NCBI RefSeq assembly: GCF_905397275.1
Contig: NZ_CAJPUY010000004.1
Span: 1-64,000 of the forward strand
DNA: 64,000 nt
Direction of reading: 5' to 3'
Source of the DNA: Cupriavidus yeoncheonensis
GTDB lineage: Bacteria > Pseudomonadota > Gammaproteobacteria > Burkholderiales > Burkholderiaceae
Positions 53,074 to 60,906 of this stretch are shown piece by piece. The notes beneath the pieces were generated by a model, which saw only the letters and a program-made list of their open reading frames with translations, did no database searches and had not been told where the DNA came from. A program made the position numbers and the translations under genes. Positions within the stretch are counted from its first letter, which is position 1. The number at the start of each line of letters is the position of its first letter.

Positions 53074-53973
53074 ATGAAAAGACCATCGGGAAACCTGAGG
53101 AAATCCATCGCCGCGCTGGGCTGTGCCTGCGTGCTTGGCCTTGCCGCGACCCATGCCGTGGCGGGTCAGTATTTCGACACGCCCGACGCCGCCATGAACG
53201 CCTTCGGCAAGGCGATCCGCGACAATGACGAAGCTGCGATGAAGGGCCTGCTGGGGGCCAACTATCGCGACGTCATCCCGCCGGTCGACTCCGGCGTCCG
53301 CAGCCGCTTCAATAGTGCCTGGGCGGTCTCGCACCGCGTCCAGCAATCCGGCAAGCGCGCGACGATCGCCGTGGGCAACGACGGCTGGACCTTGCCCGTG
53401 CCGCTGGTCAAGTCCGCCCGGGGATGGCAGTTCGACACCCAGGCCGGCGCCCGCGAAATGCGCGTGCGCCGCATCGGCCGCAACGAACTTGCCGTGATCC
53501 AGACCATGCAGGCCATCTGCGACGCGCAAGACGAGTACGCCCAGACCACCCACGACGACGAGAAGCGGATGGTCTATGCCAGCATGTTGTCCAGTTCCCC
53601 CGGCAAGCATGACGGCCTCTATTGGCCGACCGGTCAGAACGAGCGCCCGAGCCCGCTTGGCGCCGCCTTCCGCGATGCCGGCGCGCGCAACGCCAGCCCG
53701 GAGGGCTACCACGGCTACCGGTACAAACTGCTGACCGCGCAAGGGCCACACGGCGACGGCGGCGCGTTGAACTACGTGGTCGACGGCAGGCTGTTCGGCG
53801 GCTTCGCGGTCATGGCGTGGCCGGTCCGCTATGGCGACACCGGCGTGATGAGTTTCATCGTCAACCACAATGGGCAGGTCTACCAGCGCGACCTTGGCCC
53901 CGACAGCGCGGGCAAGGCCGCGGCAACGAAGTCCTTCGATCCGGCGCCAGGCTGGAAGAAGGTGTCGCCATGA
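53074..53973 (+). CDS. DUF2950 exported protein
   Basis: 299 aa with a signal peptide (CACVLGLAATHAVAGQ). The mature chain opens FDTPDAAMNAFGKAIRDNDE and contains GREMRVRRIGRNELAVIQ-like and EGYHGYRYKLLTAQGPHGDG segments, then GGFAVMAWPVRYGDTGVMSF, as in DUF2950 proteins. Function unknown; the family is regularly found next to DUF3300 genes. Its stop overlaps the start of the next gene (ATGA), so the two are translationally coupled. Confidence 0.85.
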   Translation: MKRPSGNLRKSIAALGCACVLGLAATHAVAGQYFDTPDAAMNAFGKAIRDNDEAAMKGLLGANYRDVIPPVDSGVRSRFNSAWAVSHRVQQSGKRATIAVGNDGWTLPVPLVKSARGWQFDTQAGAREMRVRRIGRNELAVIQTMQAICDAQDEYAQTTHDDEKRMVYASMLSSSPGKHDGLYWPTGQNERPSPLGAAFRDAGARNASPEGYHGYRYKLLTAQGPHGDGGALNYVVDGRLFGGFAVMAWPVRYGDTGVMSFIVNHNGQVYQRDLGPDSAGKAAATKSFDPAPGWKKVSP

Positions 53974-55109
53974 AGCCGCGCATCCTGACCACGGCGTGTT
54001 GCGCGGTGCTTGCGCTCGGCGCATGCCAGACCGCAGCGCCACCCACGACGGGGCCGGCGCCCGCGATGCCTGGCGCGGCCGCGCCGCAGGCGCAAGGTGA
54101 GCCCGCGCCCTACAAGGCGGAAGAGATCGAGGCCATGGTCGCGCCGATCGCGCTCTACCCCGATCCCCTGCTCTCCCAGGTCCTGATGGCCTCGACTTAC
54201 CCGCTGGAAGTCACGCTCGCCGCGCGCTGGGTCAAGGCGCATCCGAACCTCACGGGCGACGCGGCGATCAAGGCGGTGCAGGGCGAAACTTGGGATGTCA
54301 GCGTGAAGTCGCTGGTGGCGTTCCCGCAGATACTGGAACCGATGAACGACAAGCTCGACTGGACCCAGAAGCTCGGGGATGCTTTCCTGGCCCAGCAGAA
54401 GGACGTGTTCGATGCGGTGCAGCGCCTGCGCGCACGCGCCCGGCAGGCCGGCCACCTGGAGTCGGGACCGCAGCAGACCGTGACCGTAGAGACGGCCGGC
54501 GCGGCCGGCGCGCCGCAGACCATCGTGCGCATCGAACCGGCCAATCCGGAGGTGATCTACGTGCCGGTCTACGATCCGGCGATTGTCTACGGCGGTTGGG
54601 GCTATGCGGGTTATCCGTATTACTACTGGCCTCCTTATGGCGCCTATTATCCCGGCGCAGGCGTTGGCAGCGGCATAGCCTTTGGCATCGGCCTGGTCGC
54701 GGCCGCCGCGATCTTCGGCAACTGCGACTGGAACAATGGCGGCGTTCATGTCGAGCACCACAAGGCCAGGAATATCGACCGCAACTTCGACGCGAGCAAG
54801 TTCCAGGGCGACCGCTGGCAGCATGACGCGCGCCACCGCCAGGGCGTTGCCTACCGCGACAATGCCACGCGCGACAAATTCGGCCGGAGCACGGCCGGCG
54901 CGGCGGGCCGCAACGGCTTTCGCGGGCGCGAAGCGACCGGCGGCCGCGACAATGGCTTCCAGGGCGTGGGCGGTGGCGGCGGTGCCGTGCAGCGCGACGT
55001 CAGCCGGGGCAACTCGAGCCTGGGTTCGGGTGCAGGCCGGGGTGGCGGATATGGCGGCGGCGCGCGTGGCGGTGGGTTTGGTGGTCGAGGTGGCGGCGGG
55101 CGGCGCTAG
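53970..55109 (+). CDS. DUF3300 lipoprotein with glycine-rich tail
   Basis: 379 aa from ATG at 53970, which overlaps the stop of the DUF2950 gene. The signal ends in a lipobox, LALGAC, so it is probably lipid-anchored. DUF3300 core: EEIEAMVAPIALYPDPLLSQ, VLMASTYPLEVTLAARWVKA, VKSLVAFPQIL and IVRIEPANPEVIYVPVYDPA. An aromatic-rich turn (YPYYYWPPYGAYYPG) and a hydrophobic glycine stretch follow; the last 55 residues are Gly/Arg-rich and low complexity. Likely an envelope protein; function unknown. Confidence 0.85.
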   Translation: MKPRILTTACCAVLALGACQTAAPPTTGPAPAMPGAAAPQAQGEPAPYKAEEIEAMVAPIALYPDPLLSQVLMASTYPLEVTLAARWVKAHPNLTGDAAIKAVQGETWDVSVKSLVAFPQILEPMNDKLDWTQKLGDAFLAQQKDVFDAVQRLRARARQAGHLESGPQQTVTVETAGAAGAPQTIVRIEPANPEVIYVPVYDPAIVYGGWGYAGYPYYYWPPYGAYYPGAGVGSGIAFGIGLVAAAAIFGNCDWNNGGVHVEHHKARNIDRNFDASKFQGDRWQHDARHRQGVAYRDNATRDKFGRSTAGAAGRNGFRGREATGGRDNGFQGVGGGGGAVQRDVSRGNSSLGSGAGRGGGYGGGARGGGFGGRGGGGRR

Positions 55110-55136
55110 CACGCCGGCGCCGCTGGCCGGCGCGCC

Positions 55137-56141
55137 TCAATCGCCCGCTTGCGGACGAAGGTCTGCAGCCGATGCCGCTTGGCCGCGCCCCCGCGCGGGG
55201 CGAGGCGTGACTCGCCTCACCGCAGCAATCTCCGCTGCGGCAGTGGCAAACAGGCTGCGCACGAGCCCGAACGCCTTCTCGGTCGCGGGGGCCAGCGTCC
55301 GCTGGCCCTGCCGGACGATGCCAAGGGTCATGTCCAGCGCAAGCGGCGGCGCGACATCGAGCGCCGTCACGGCGCCCGAGCGCGCTGCGGCGAACATGGA
55401 GATGTCAGTGGCCGGCACGATCGCATCGCTGGATGCGACGATCTCGCGGACGGTGCCCAGATCGTCGGTAATCAGCGAAAAGTGGTCGAGCACCGGGGAC
55501 GGCAACGCATAGTCTCGCCCCAGGCTCAGCAACAGGGATGGCTCTACATAGCCGGTCGCGATCAGCGGATACTGGCGCAGTGTCCTGCTGTCGATGCCCT
55601 GCCGCCCCGCCAGCGGATGGCCGGTACGGGCATACCAGCCGAATGTGCTGCGATGAACCGGCTCGATGGCAAGTTCCGGGTGTCCCTGCGCCACGCGGAT
55701 ATCGCCGACGAAGAAGTCCAGGCGCTCTGCCAGGAGCGCATCGAGCAGGCGGTCGGAAGTCTCGATCAGACTGCGCAATCGCACCCCGGGAGCCGTCCTG
55801 AGGAGTTCGGCGAGCATCGGGCGCAGTACCGGCTCCGCCAGCGACGAACCCATCCCCATCGATACCGTCCCCAGTTCACCGGTGCGCATCAGGTCGAGCG
55901 TCCTGATGGCTTCCTTTTCGTCCAGCACCATCCTGCGCGCGCGCGGTGCATAGGCATGCGCATACGCCGTGGGCTGGAGTCGCCGGTCGGTGCGGTCGAA
56001 CAACGGTACGCCGAGATTGTCCTCCAGCGCCCGGATGCTGCGCGACAGGGCCGGCAGGCTCAGGTGAACGGTTTCCGCCGCCGCGATCAGCGAGCCGTTG
56101 TCGAGAACGGCCAGGAAGTGACGTAGTTGCCGCGTGTTCAT
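55137..56141 (-). CDS. LysR-family transcriptional regulator
   Basis: 334 aa from ATG at 56141; a TTG seven codons earlier is unlikely. Helix-turn-helix: MNTRQLRHFLAVLDNGSLIA, then VHLSLPALSRSIRALEDNLG. It diverges from the amidotransferase-like gene at 56242 and likely controls the cluster of hydrolase, peptidase-like protein, MFS transporter and porin. The palindromic region at 56157-56184 lies between. The last 25 residues are Arg/Ala-rich and poorly conserved in type. Confidence 0.9.
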   Translation of the reverse strand: MNTRQLRHFLAVLDNGSLIAAAETVHLSLPALSRSIRALEDNLGVPLFDRTDRRLQPTAYAHAYAPRARRMVLDEKEAIRTLDLMRTGELGTVSMGMGSSLAEPVLRPMLAELLRTAPGVRLRSLIETSDRLLDALLAERLDFFVGDIRVAQGHPELAIEPVHRSTFGWYARTGHPLAGRQGIDSRTLRQYPLIATGYVEPSLLLSLGRDYALPSPVLDHFSLITDDLGTVREIVASSDAIVPATDISMFAAARSGAVTALDVAPPLALDMTLGIVRQGQRTLAPATEKAFGLVRSLFATAAAEIAAVRRVTPRPARGRGQAASAADLRPQAGD

Positions 56142-56156
56142 GATGAATTGCAGATC

Positions 56157-56184
56157 TTGCAAGCTAATGTCAATTTAGTTGCAA
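56157..56184. promoter_or_regulatory. Nested inverted repeat in the LysR-hydrolase intergenic region
   Basis: TTGCAA (56157-56162), CTAA (56164-56167), seven bases, TTAG (56175-56178), TTGCAA (56179-56184). The arrangement is symmetric over 28 bp and lies 16-43 bp upstream of the LysR start. It is a strong candidate for the LysR binding region. Confidence 0.6.
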
Positions 56185-56241
56185 TATACAGAAGTATGGC
56201 GGCTGCCTACACTGCGCTCGTCTTCCCTTGTAGGCCAAGCC

Positions 56242-57027
56242 ATGCCAGCCGCACATATTCGCCCCGCCCGTCGACCGGTGGTGGCCATCATCACAGACCG
56301 CATCGAACTGCACCACCATGTCGCCTATGCGGCACTGGACGGCTATGTGCGTGCCGTGGCATCGGCGGCCGGCGCGCTGCCGCTGTTGCTGCCGGCCTGC
56401 CCGGAAGCGCTGGACAGCGAGGCCTTGACCGAGGCGGTAGACGGCATCCTGCTGACCGGCAGCCCGTCCAACGTGGCCGCGGAGCGCTACGGCGCTGCGC
56501 CGCTGCCGGCCACCACCAGGCAGGACCCGGCCCGCGACGCCACGGTGTTGCCGCTGTTGCCCCGGCTCATCGCCGCGGGCATGCCGCTCCTTGGCATCTG
56601 CCGCGGCTTCCAGGAACTGAACGTGGTCTACGGCGGCACCCTGGAGCGGGCCGTGCACGCCCAGCCGGGCCGGCTCGACCACCGGGAAGGCGACCACGCA
56701 CGGCCGATCGCGCAGTGGTACGAGGATCGCCATGCGATCCAGGTTGTGCCCGGCGGCCGGCTGGAGGCGCTCGCGCCGGACCACTCCTGCCTGGTCAACT
56801 CCCTGCATCACCAGGGCATCGAGCGGCTGGGCGACGGCCTGCGTGTCGAAGCCACGGCCCCCGACGGGCTGGTGGAGGCCGTGTCGGTCGATGCAGCGCC
56901 GCAGTTCACGCTGGCCGTGCAATGGCACCCGGAAATGCGCGTCGATGACAGCGCCCTGTCGCGCCGCATCTTTGCCGCGTTCGGCGAAGCGTGCGCGCAG
57001 CGCGCTCGTGCCCGTGCCGGTAACTGA
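56242..57027 (+). CDS. Class I glutamine amidotransferase-like gamma-glutamyl hydrolase (PuuD type)
   Basis: 261 aa from ATG at 56242. Peptidase C26 family: the nucleophile Cys120 is in LLGICRGFQELNVVYGG, and the His-Glu pair is in LAVQWHPEMR. The LLTGSPSNVAAERYG segment and VNSLHHQGIERLGDGL are typical for gamma-glutamyl-gamma-aminobutyrate hydrolases, which free GABA from gamma-Glu-GABA in putrescine use. Other gamma-glutamyl amides are equally possible, since no other puu genes are near. It heads a rightward cluster. Confidence 0.87.
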   Translation: MPAAHIRPARRPVVAIITDRIELHHHVAYAALDGYVRAVASAAGALPLLLPACPEALDSEALTEAVDGILLTGSPSNVAAERYGAAPLPATTRQDPARDATVLPLLPRLIAAGMPLLGICRGFQELNVVYGGTLERAVHAQPGRLDHREGDHARPIAQWYEDRHAIQVVPGGRLEALAPDHSCLVNSLHHQGIERLGDGLRVEATAPDGLVEAVSVDAAPQFTLAVQWHPEMRVDDSALSRRIFAAFGEACAQRARARAGN

Positions 57028-57063
57028 CGCCGGTATCTGACGCCGGTATCTGACGCCGGTATC
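57025..57063. repeat. 13-bp tandem repeat, three units
   Basis: TGACGCCGGTATC three times without gap, followed by TGA. The first unit begins with the stop codon of the hydrolase gene, so each unit supplies a TGA in that frame series. Confidence 0.9.
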
Positions 57064-57099
57064 TGAACACCCGACCCCACTGTAGACAGCGCAGTATCC

Positions 57100-58197
57100 A
57101 TGCACATCCTCGACCTACGATCGCTCTTCAGCCGCAACTACGCGGAAGCGCGCGAAAAATTCCTCGGCGCCGCGGCGCGTCGCGGCCTGGCCGCGGAGGC
57201 GTTCGAACTGCCGATCCGCGGTGCCGATGGCGAGACGCTGGCCACGGACGTCGTGCTCGATGGTCCGGCCGACGCCCGCAACCTGCTCATCGTCATCAGC
57301 GGCGTCCACGGCGTGGAAGGGTATTGCGGTTCCGCCATCCAGACCGGCCTGCTCGGCCTGGGCGCCACGCATGCGGCGCACACCGCGGTGCTGTATGTCC
57401 ACGCGGTCAATCCGTACGGATTTTCATACTCGCGGCGGGCCACGCATGAGAATGTCGACCTCAATCGCAACTTCGTCGACTTTTCGGCCCCGCTGCCGGT
57501 CAATGCCCCTTACGCGGAAATCCATGACCTGCTGCTGCCGGCCTTGTGGCCGCCCGCCGACGCCAACGAGGCCGTGCTCGACGGCTACCGGCAGCAGGTT
57601 GGACCGCGCGGCTTCCAGCGCGCCGTGTCGTTGGGCCAGTATGCGTTCGCCGACGGCATGCACTACGGCGGACGGGAGCCGGCATGGAGCAATGTCACCT
57701 TCCGCCGCATCCTGCGCCGCTATGCCGCGCAGTGCCGGCAGATCGGCTCCATCGACATCCACACGGGCCTTGGCCCGTACGGCGTGGGCGAGCGCATCTT
57801 CGCGTGCGTGGACACCGCCGGCGCGCTCGAGCGCGCGCGCCGCTGGTGGGGCGAGCAGGTGACGTCGGTCGATACCGGCAGCTCCACCAGCATCCCGATG
57901 ACCGGGCCGATCCAGTACGCCCTGCATGAGCAATGCTCGCAGTCGGTCCAGACCAATGTCTGCCTTGAGTTCGGCACCTATCCCGCGCAGCAGGTCATCG
58001 GCGCCATGCGCGCCGAACACTGGCTGCATCGCCACGGCAGTTCAGACGCCAGGCAAGCCGCATCCATCCGCCAGTCGCTGAAAGACGCCTTCTACCCGCA
58101 GGCCGACGACTGGCAGCGCGACATCTGGGAACAGGGATGCGAGGTGTTCCTGCAGACCGTGCACGGGCTCGCCGAGAGCGCCGCCGGGCCGGCCTGA
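57100..58197 (+). CDS. DUF2817 protein, M14 zinc-carboxypeptidase-like
   Basis: 365 aa. The fold of M14 metallopeptidases is indicated by VISGVHGVEGYCGSA (zinc His and Glu), YGFSYSRRATHENVDLNRNF, the SIDIHTGLGPYG histidine and a C-terminal glutamate in CLEFGTYPAQQV. No signal peptide, so it acts in the cytosol. It lies between the gamma-glutamyl hydrolase and the MFS transporter, which suggests hydrolysis of a small peptide or amino-acid conjugate taken up by the transporter (inference). Confidence 0.83.
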   Translation: MHILDLRSLFSRNYAEAREKFLGAAARRGLAAEAFELPIRGADGETLATDVVLDGPADARNLLIVISGVHGVEGYCGSAIQTGLLGLGATHAAHTAVLYVHAVNPYGFSYSRRATHENVDLNRNFVDFSAPLPVNAPYAEIHDLLLPALWPPADANEAVLDGYRQQVGPRGFQRAVSLGQYAFADGMHYGGREPAWSNVTFRRILRRYAAQCRQIGSIDIHTGLGPYGVGERIFACVDTAGALERARRWWGEQVTSVDTGSSTSIPMTGPIQYALHEQCSQSVQTNVCLEFGTYPAQQVIGAMRAEHWLHRHGSSDARQAASIRQSLKDAFYPQADDWQRDIWEQGCEVFLQTVHGLAESAAGPA

Positions 58198-58244
58198 TTG
58201 CGCCGCCGCGCAGAACTACGACAACTATGCATTACGGAGACAAC

Positions 58245-59549
58245 ATGCCCGCTTCCACCCTGATCGACACCGGACACCCGCCCGCGCCGGCCGCCGCGCG
58301 TCCGGTCATCGGCCGCGCCGCCGTGGCCGCCGCCGTCGCCGGCAATGCGCTGGAGTTCTACGACTTCGTCATCTACGCCTACTTCGCCGTCTATATCGGC
58401 CGCGCCTTCTTTCCGGTGGGCGGCGAGTTCGGCAGCCTGCTGCTTTCGGCGGCCACCTTCGGCGTCGGCTTCTTCACCCGGCCGCTCGGCGCCATCTTGA
58501 TCGGCGCGCTGGCGGACCGTGCCGGACGCAAGCCGGCCATGATCCTGACCGTCGCGCTCATCACGGTCGGCACGCTGGGCATGGCCGCGACCCCCAGCTA
58601 TGCCTCGATCGGCATCGCGGCACCGCTGATCGTCGTGGCATGCCGGCTACTGCAGGGCCTGGCGCTGGGCGGGGAAGTCGGCCCCGCCACCGCATTGCTG
58701 GTCGAAGCCGCGCCGCCGAACCAACGCGCACTCTATGCGAGCTGGCAACTGGCCAGCCAGGGTATCGCGGTCGCCGTCGGCGGACTGCTTGGCGTCGCCG
58801 TGTCGCTGGTACTGACGGCCGAGCAGCTTGCGGCGTGGGGGTGGCGCGTGCCGTTCCTGGTCAGCATCGTGCTGGTGCCGGTGGCCGTGAAGATCCGGCG
58901 CAGCCTGCCCGAGACCTTTGAGGCGGGCACCAGCCAGAGCACGGGCGAGATCCTTGGCGGCGTGGTACGCCGCTACCGCAGCTACCTGATCCTTGGCGTG
59001 CTCATGACGCTGGCCGGCGCGGTGTCGTCGCAGATCGGCAACTACATGACCACCTACGCCATCCAGACCCTGCACCTGCCCCCGACGCTGGCGCAGACGA
59101 GCGCGCTGGCAGGCGGCGCGATCACCTTTGCCTTTGCGCTGCTGGGCGGCTGGCTGTGCGACCGCCGTGGCCGCAAGATCGTGCTGGTGCTGCCGCGGGT
59201 GCTGCTGATGCTGCTGATCGTGCCGATGTTCTCGTGGCTGATCTCGGCGCCCAGCGCGTTCAGCTTCCTGGCCGTGACGGCGGTGATTGCCGCGCTGACT
59301 GCCATGAGCGCGGCCGCGGCAATGGTCGTCATTCCGGAACTGCTGCCTGCGTCGTTCCGCAGCACCGGCATCTCCCTCGTCTACGCCGTCGGTACGACGC
59401 TCTTCGGCGGCACGACACAGTTTGCGGTGACCGGGTTGCTGGCCTGGACCGGCAATCCGATGTCGCCCGCCTGGTACCTCGCCGTCACCAGCCTCGTCAG
59501 CCTGGTGGCGATGTGGATGCTGCCCGAGACCCGCGACGTAGAGATCTGA
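58245..59549 (+). CDS. MFS transporter, metabolite:H+ symporter type
   Basis: 434 aa from ATG at 58245, with CGGAGAC six bases upstream. About twelve membrane helices. MHS-family start NALEFYDFVIYAYFAVYIGR, loop motif GALADRAGRKPAMILTVALI, the RLLQGLALGGEVGPATALLV stretch and LGGWLCDRRGRKIVLV in the second half. Relatives import citrate, shikimate, proline or other small organic acids with protons. It follows the DUF2817 gene by 47 bp. Confidence 0.9.
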   Translation: MPASTLIDTGHPPAPAAARPVIGRAAVAAAVAGNALEFYDFVIYAYFAVYIGRAFFPVGGEFGSLLLSAATFGVGFFTRPLGAILIGALADRAGRKPAMILTVALITVGTLGMAATPSYASIGIAAPLIVVACRLLQGLALGGEVGPATALLVEAAPPNQRALYASWQLASQGIAVAVGGLLGVAVSLVLTAEQLAAWGWRVPFLVSIVLVPVAVKIRRSLPETFEAGTSQSTGEILGGVVRRYRSYLILGVLMTLAGAVSSQIGNYMTTYAIQTLHLPPTLAQTSALAGGAITFAFALLGGWLCDRRGRKIVLVLPRVLLMLLIVPMFSWLISAPSAFSFLAVTAVIAALTAMSAAAAMVVIPELLPASFRSTGISLVYAVGTTLFGGTTQFAVTGLLAWTGNPMSPAWYLAVTSLVSLVAMWMLPETRDVEI

Positions 59550-59604
59550 TGCCGCGCGGCATCGTCTGATCCAGCCGCGCCACCCACCTCGATCCAGAAA
59601 AACA

Positions 59605-59622
59605 CGGCCTCCGCCGAGGCCG
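59605..59622. terminator. Hairpin downstream of the MFS gene
   Basis: CGGCCTC, loop CGCC, GAGGCCG: a perfect 7-bp stem. Five A residues precede it, so the T-run that would make a classical terminator is on the opposite strand. Most likely it ends or stabilises the MFS transcript. Confidence 0.4.
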
Positions 59623-59674
59623 CGGGGAAACGTCTTGCCCGCAACGACGACACACAGAGACAAAGGGAAAATCC

Positions 59675-60757
59675 GTGAACCGTTTCACCATCACCGGCCT
59701 GGCACTGGCCTGCCTCGGCAGCGCCGCGAACGCCGAGCAAGGCGTCAGCATCTACGGGAGCGTCGACGAGGGCATCACCTACACCAGCAATGTGCGCGGC
59801 CATTCCCTGGTGGCCACCCAGGACGGCATCAACAAGGCGAATGCCCTCGGCTTTACGGGATCGGAAGATCTTGGCGGCGGCAAGCAGGCCTTCTTCCGGC
59901 TGGAAAACGGCTTTTCGGTCGATACGGGTGCGCTCGGACAAGGCGGGCTGATGTTCGGCAAGCAGGCCTTCGTCGGCTTCGGCGACCGGGACATCGGCGA
60001 CATCTCGCTGGGGCGCCAGTATGACTTCGCCTATCAGATGCTGCGCTACCTGCCGTGCCTTCAGTGCGGCATCCACAGTGTCGAGAACGCGGACCTGGAC
60101 CGCGTCTCCGGTCAGCGCCTGAACGATGCCATCCAGTTCCTCAGCAGGGAGTTCGGTGGCCTGCGGTTCGGCGGCATCTACAGCTTCGGCAAGGACTCCG
60201 CGAATTCGTCGACCAACAAGGGCCGCGCCATCAGCGGGCTGGTTCAGTACAGCTCGGGAGCATTCTCGGCCGGCGTCGCGTACACCGATATCAATGGCGC
60301 ACCGGTCTTCGCAGGCCTGACGGGTGCCCCCGCCATGTTCGGCCGCCCGCTGACGCCGGCCAGCACGCTGTTCGCGGACAAGCAGCGGATCGTCGCCACG
60401 GGCGCGTCCTACCAGTGGCAGTCTTTGAAGCTCTCCGCGCTCTATACCAATACGGACCTGGAACTTGCCGGCCGCCACGCCAGGGACCAGGTCCTTCACA
60501 TGGGCGGCGAGTACCAGCTCAGTGGCAATCTGCTGCTGTCCGGCAAGGTCTCGCTCGACCGGCTCGACAGCTCGCGCTGGGTCACGCTGTCCGGCGGGAT
60601 CGACTACCGTTTCTCGAAGCGGACCGACGTGTATCTCGACCTGCACGCGCAGCGCGCGAGCGGCGCCTCGGGAACAGTGGCTTCCATTGCCCTGGCGGGA
60701 ACGTCCTCGTCCGACAAGCAGTTTCTCTCGCGCGTCGGGATTCGACACCTCTTCTGA
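59675..60757 (+). CDS. Gram-negative porin (Burkholderia OmpC-type)
   Basis: 360 aa, GTG start at 59675 with AAAGGGAAA upstream. Signal peptide GLALACLGSAANA. The mature chain opens with GVSIYGSVDEGITYTSN and contains NALGFTGSEDLGGGKQAFFRLENGF-like strands split by loops, RQYDFAYQML, and the final strand QFLSRVGIRHLF ending in phenylalanine, as needed for outer-membrane insertion. A trimeric 16-strand porin is expected. It stands behind the MFS gene and may be specific for the same substrate. Confidence 0.92.
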   Translation: MNRFTITGLALACLGSAANAEQGVSIYGSVDEGITYTSNVRGHSLVATQDGINKANALGFTGSEDLGGGKQAFFRLENGFSVDTGALGQGGLMFGKQAFVGFGDRDIGDISLGRQYDFAYQMLRYLPCLQCGIHSVENADLDRVSGQRLNDAIQFLSREFGGLRFGGIYSFGKDSANSSTNKGRAISGLVQYSSGAFSAGVAYTDINGAPVFAGLTGAPAMFGRPLTPASTLFADKQRIVATGASYQWQSLKLSALYTNTDLELAGRHARDQVLHMGGEYQLSGNLLLSGKVSLDRLDSSRWVTLSGGIDYRFSKRTDVYLDLHAQRASGASGTVASIALAGTSSSDKQFLSRVGIRHLF

Positions 60758-60906
60758 GCGCCGGCCCCTTGCCACCGCCGCCGCTGGCATGGGGCTGTCG
60801 CCGGCAAAGAGAAGCAGCGGCCAGCGTACCGGTGTCTCGGCGTGCACGCGCCACTGCGGCAGTGTAGGATTGCAACCGATAGCAGACCGGCCCGCTTCAG
60901 GCCACT

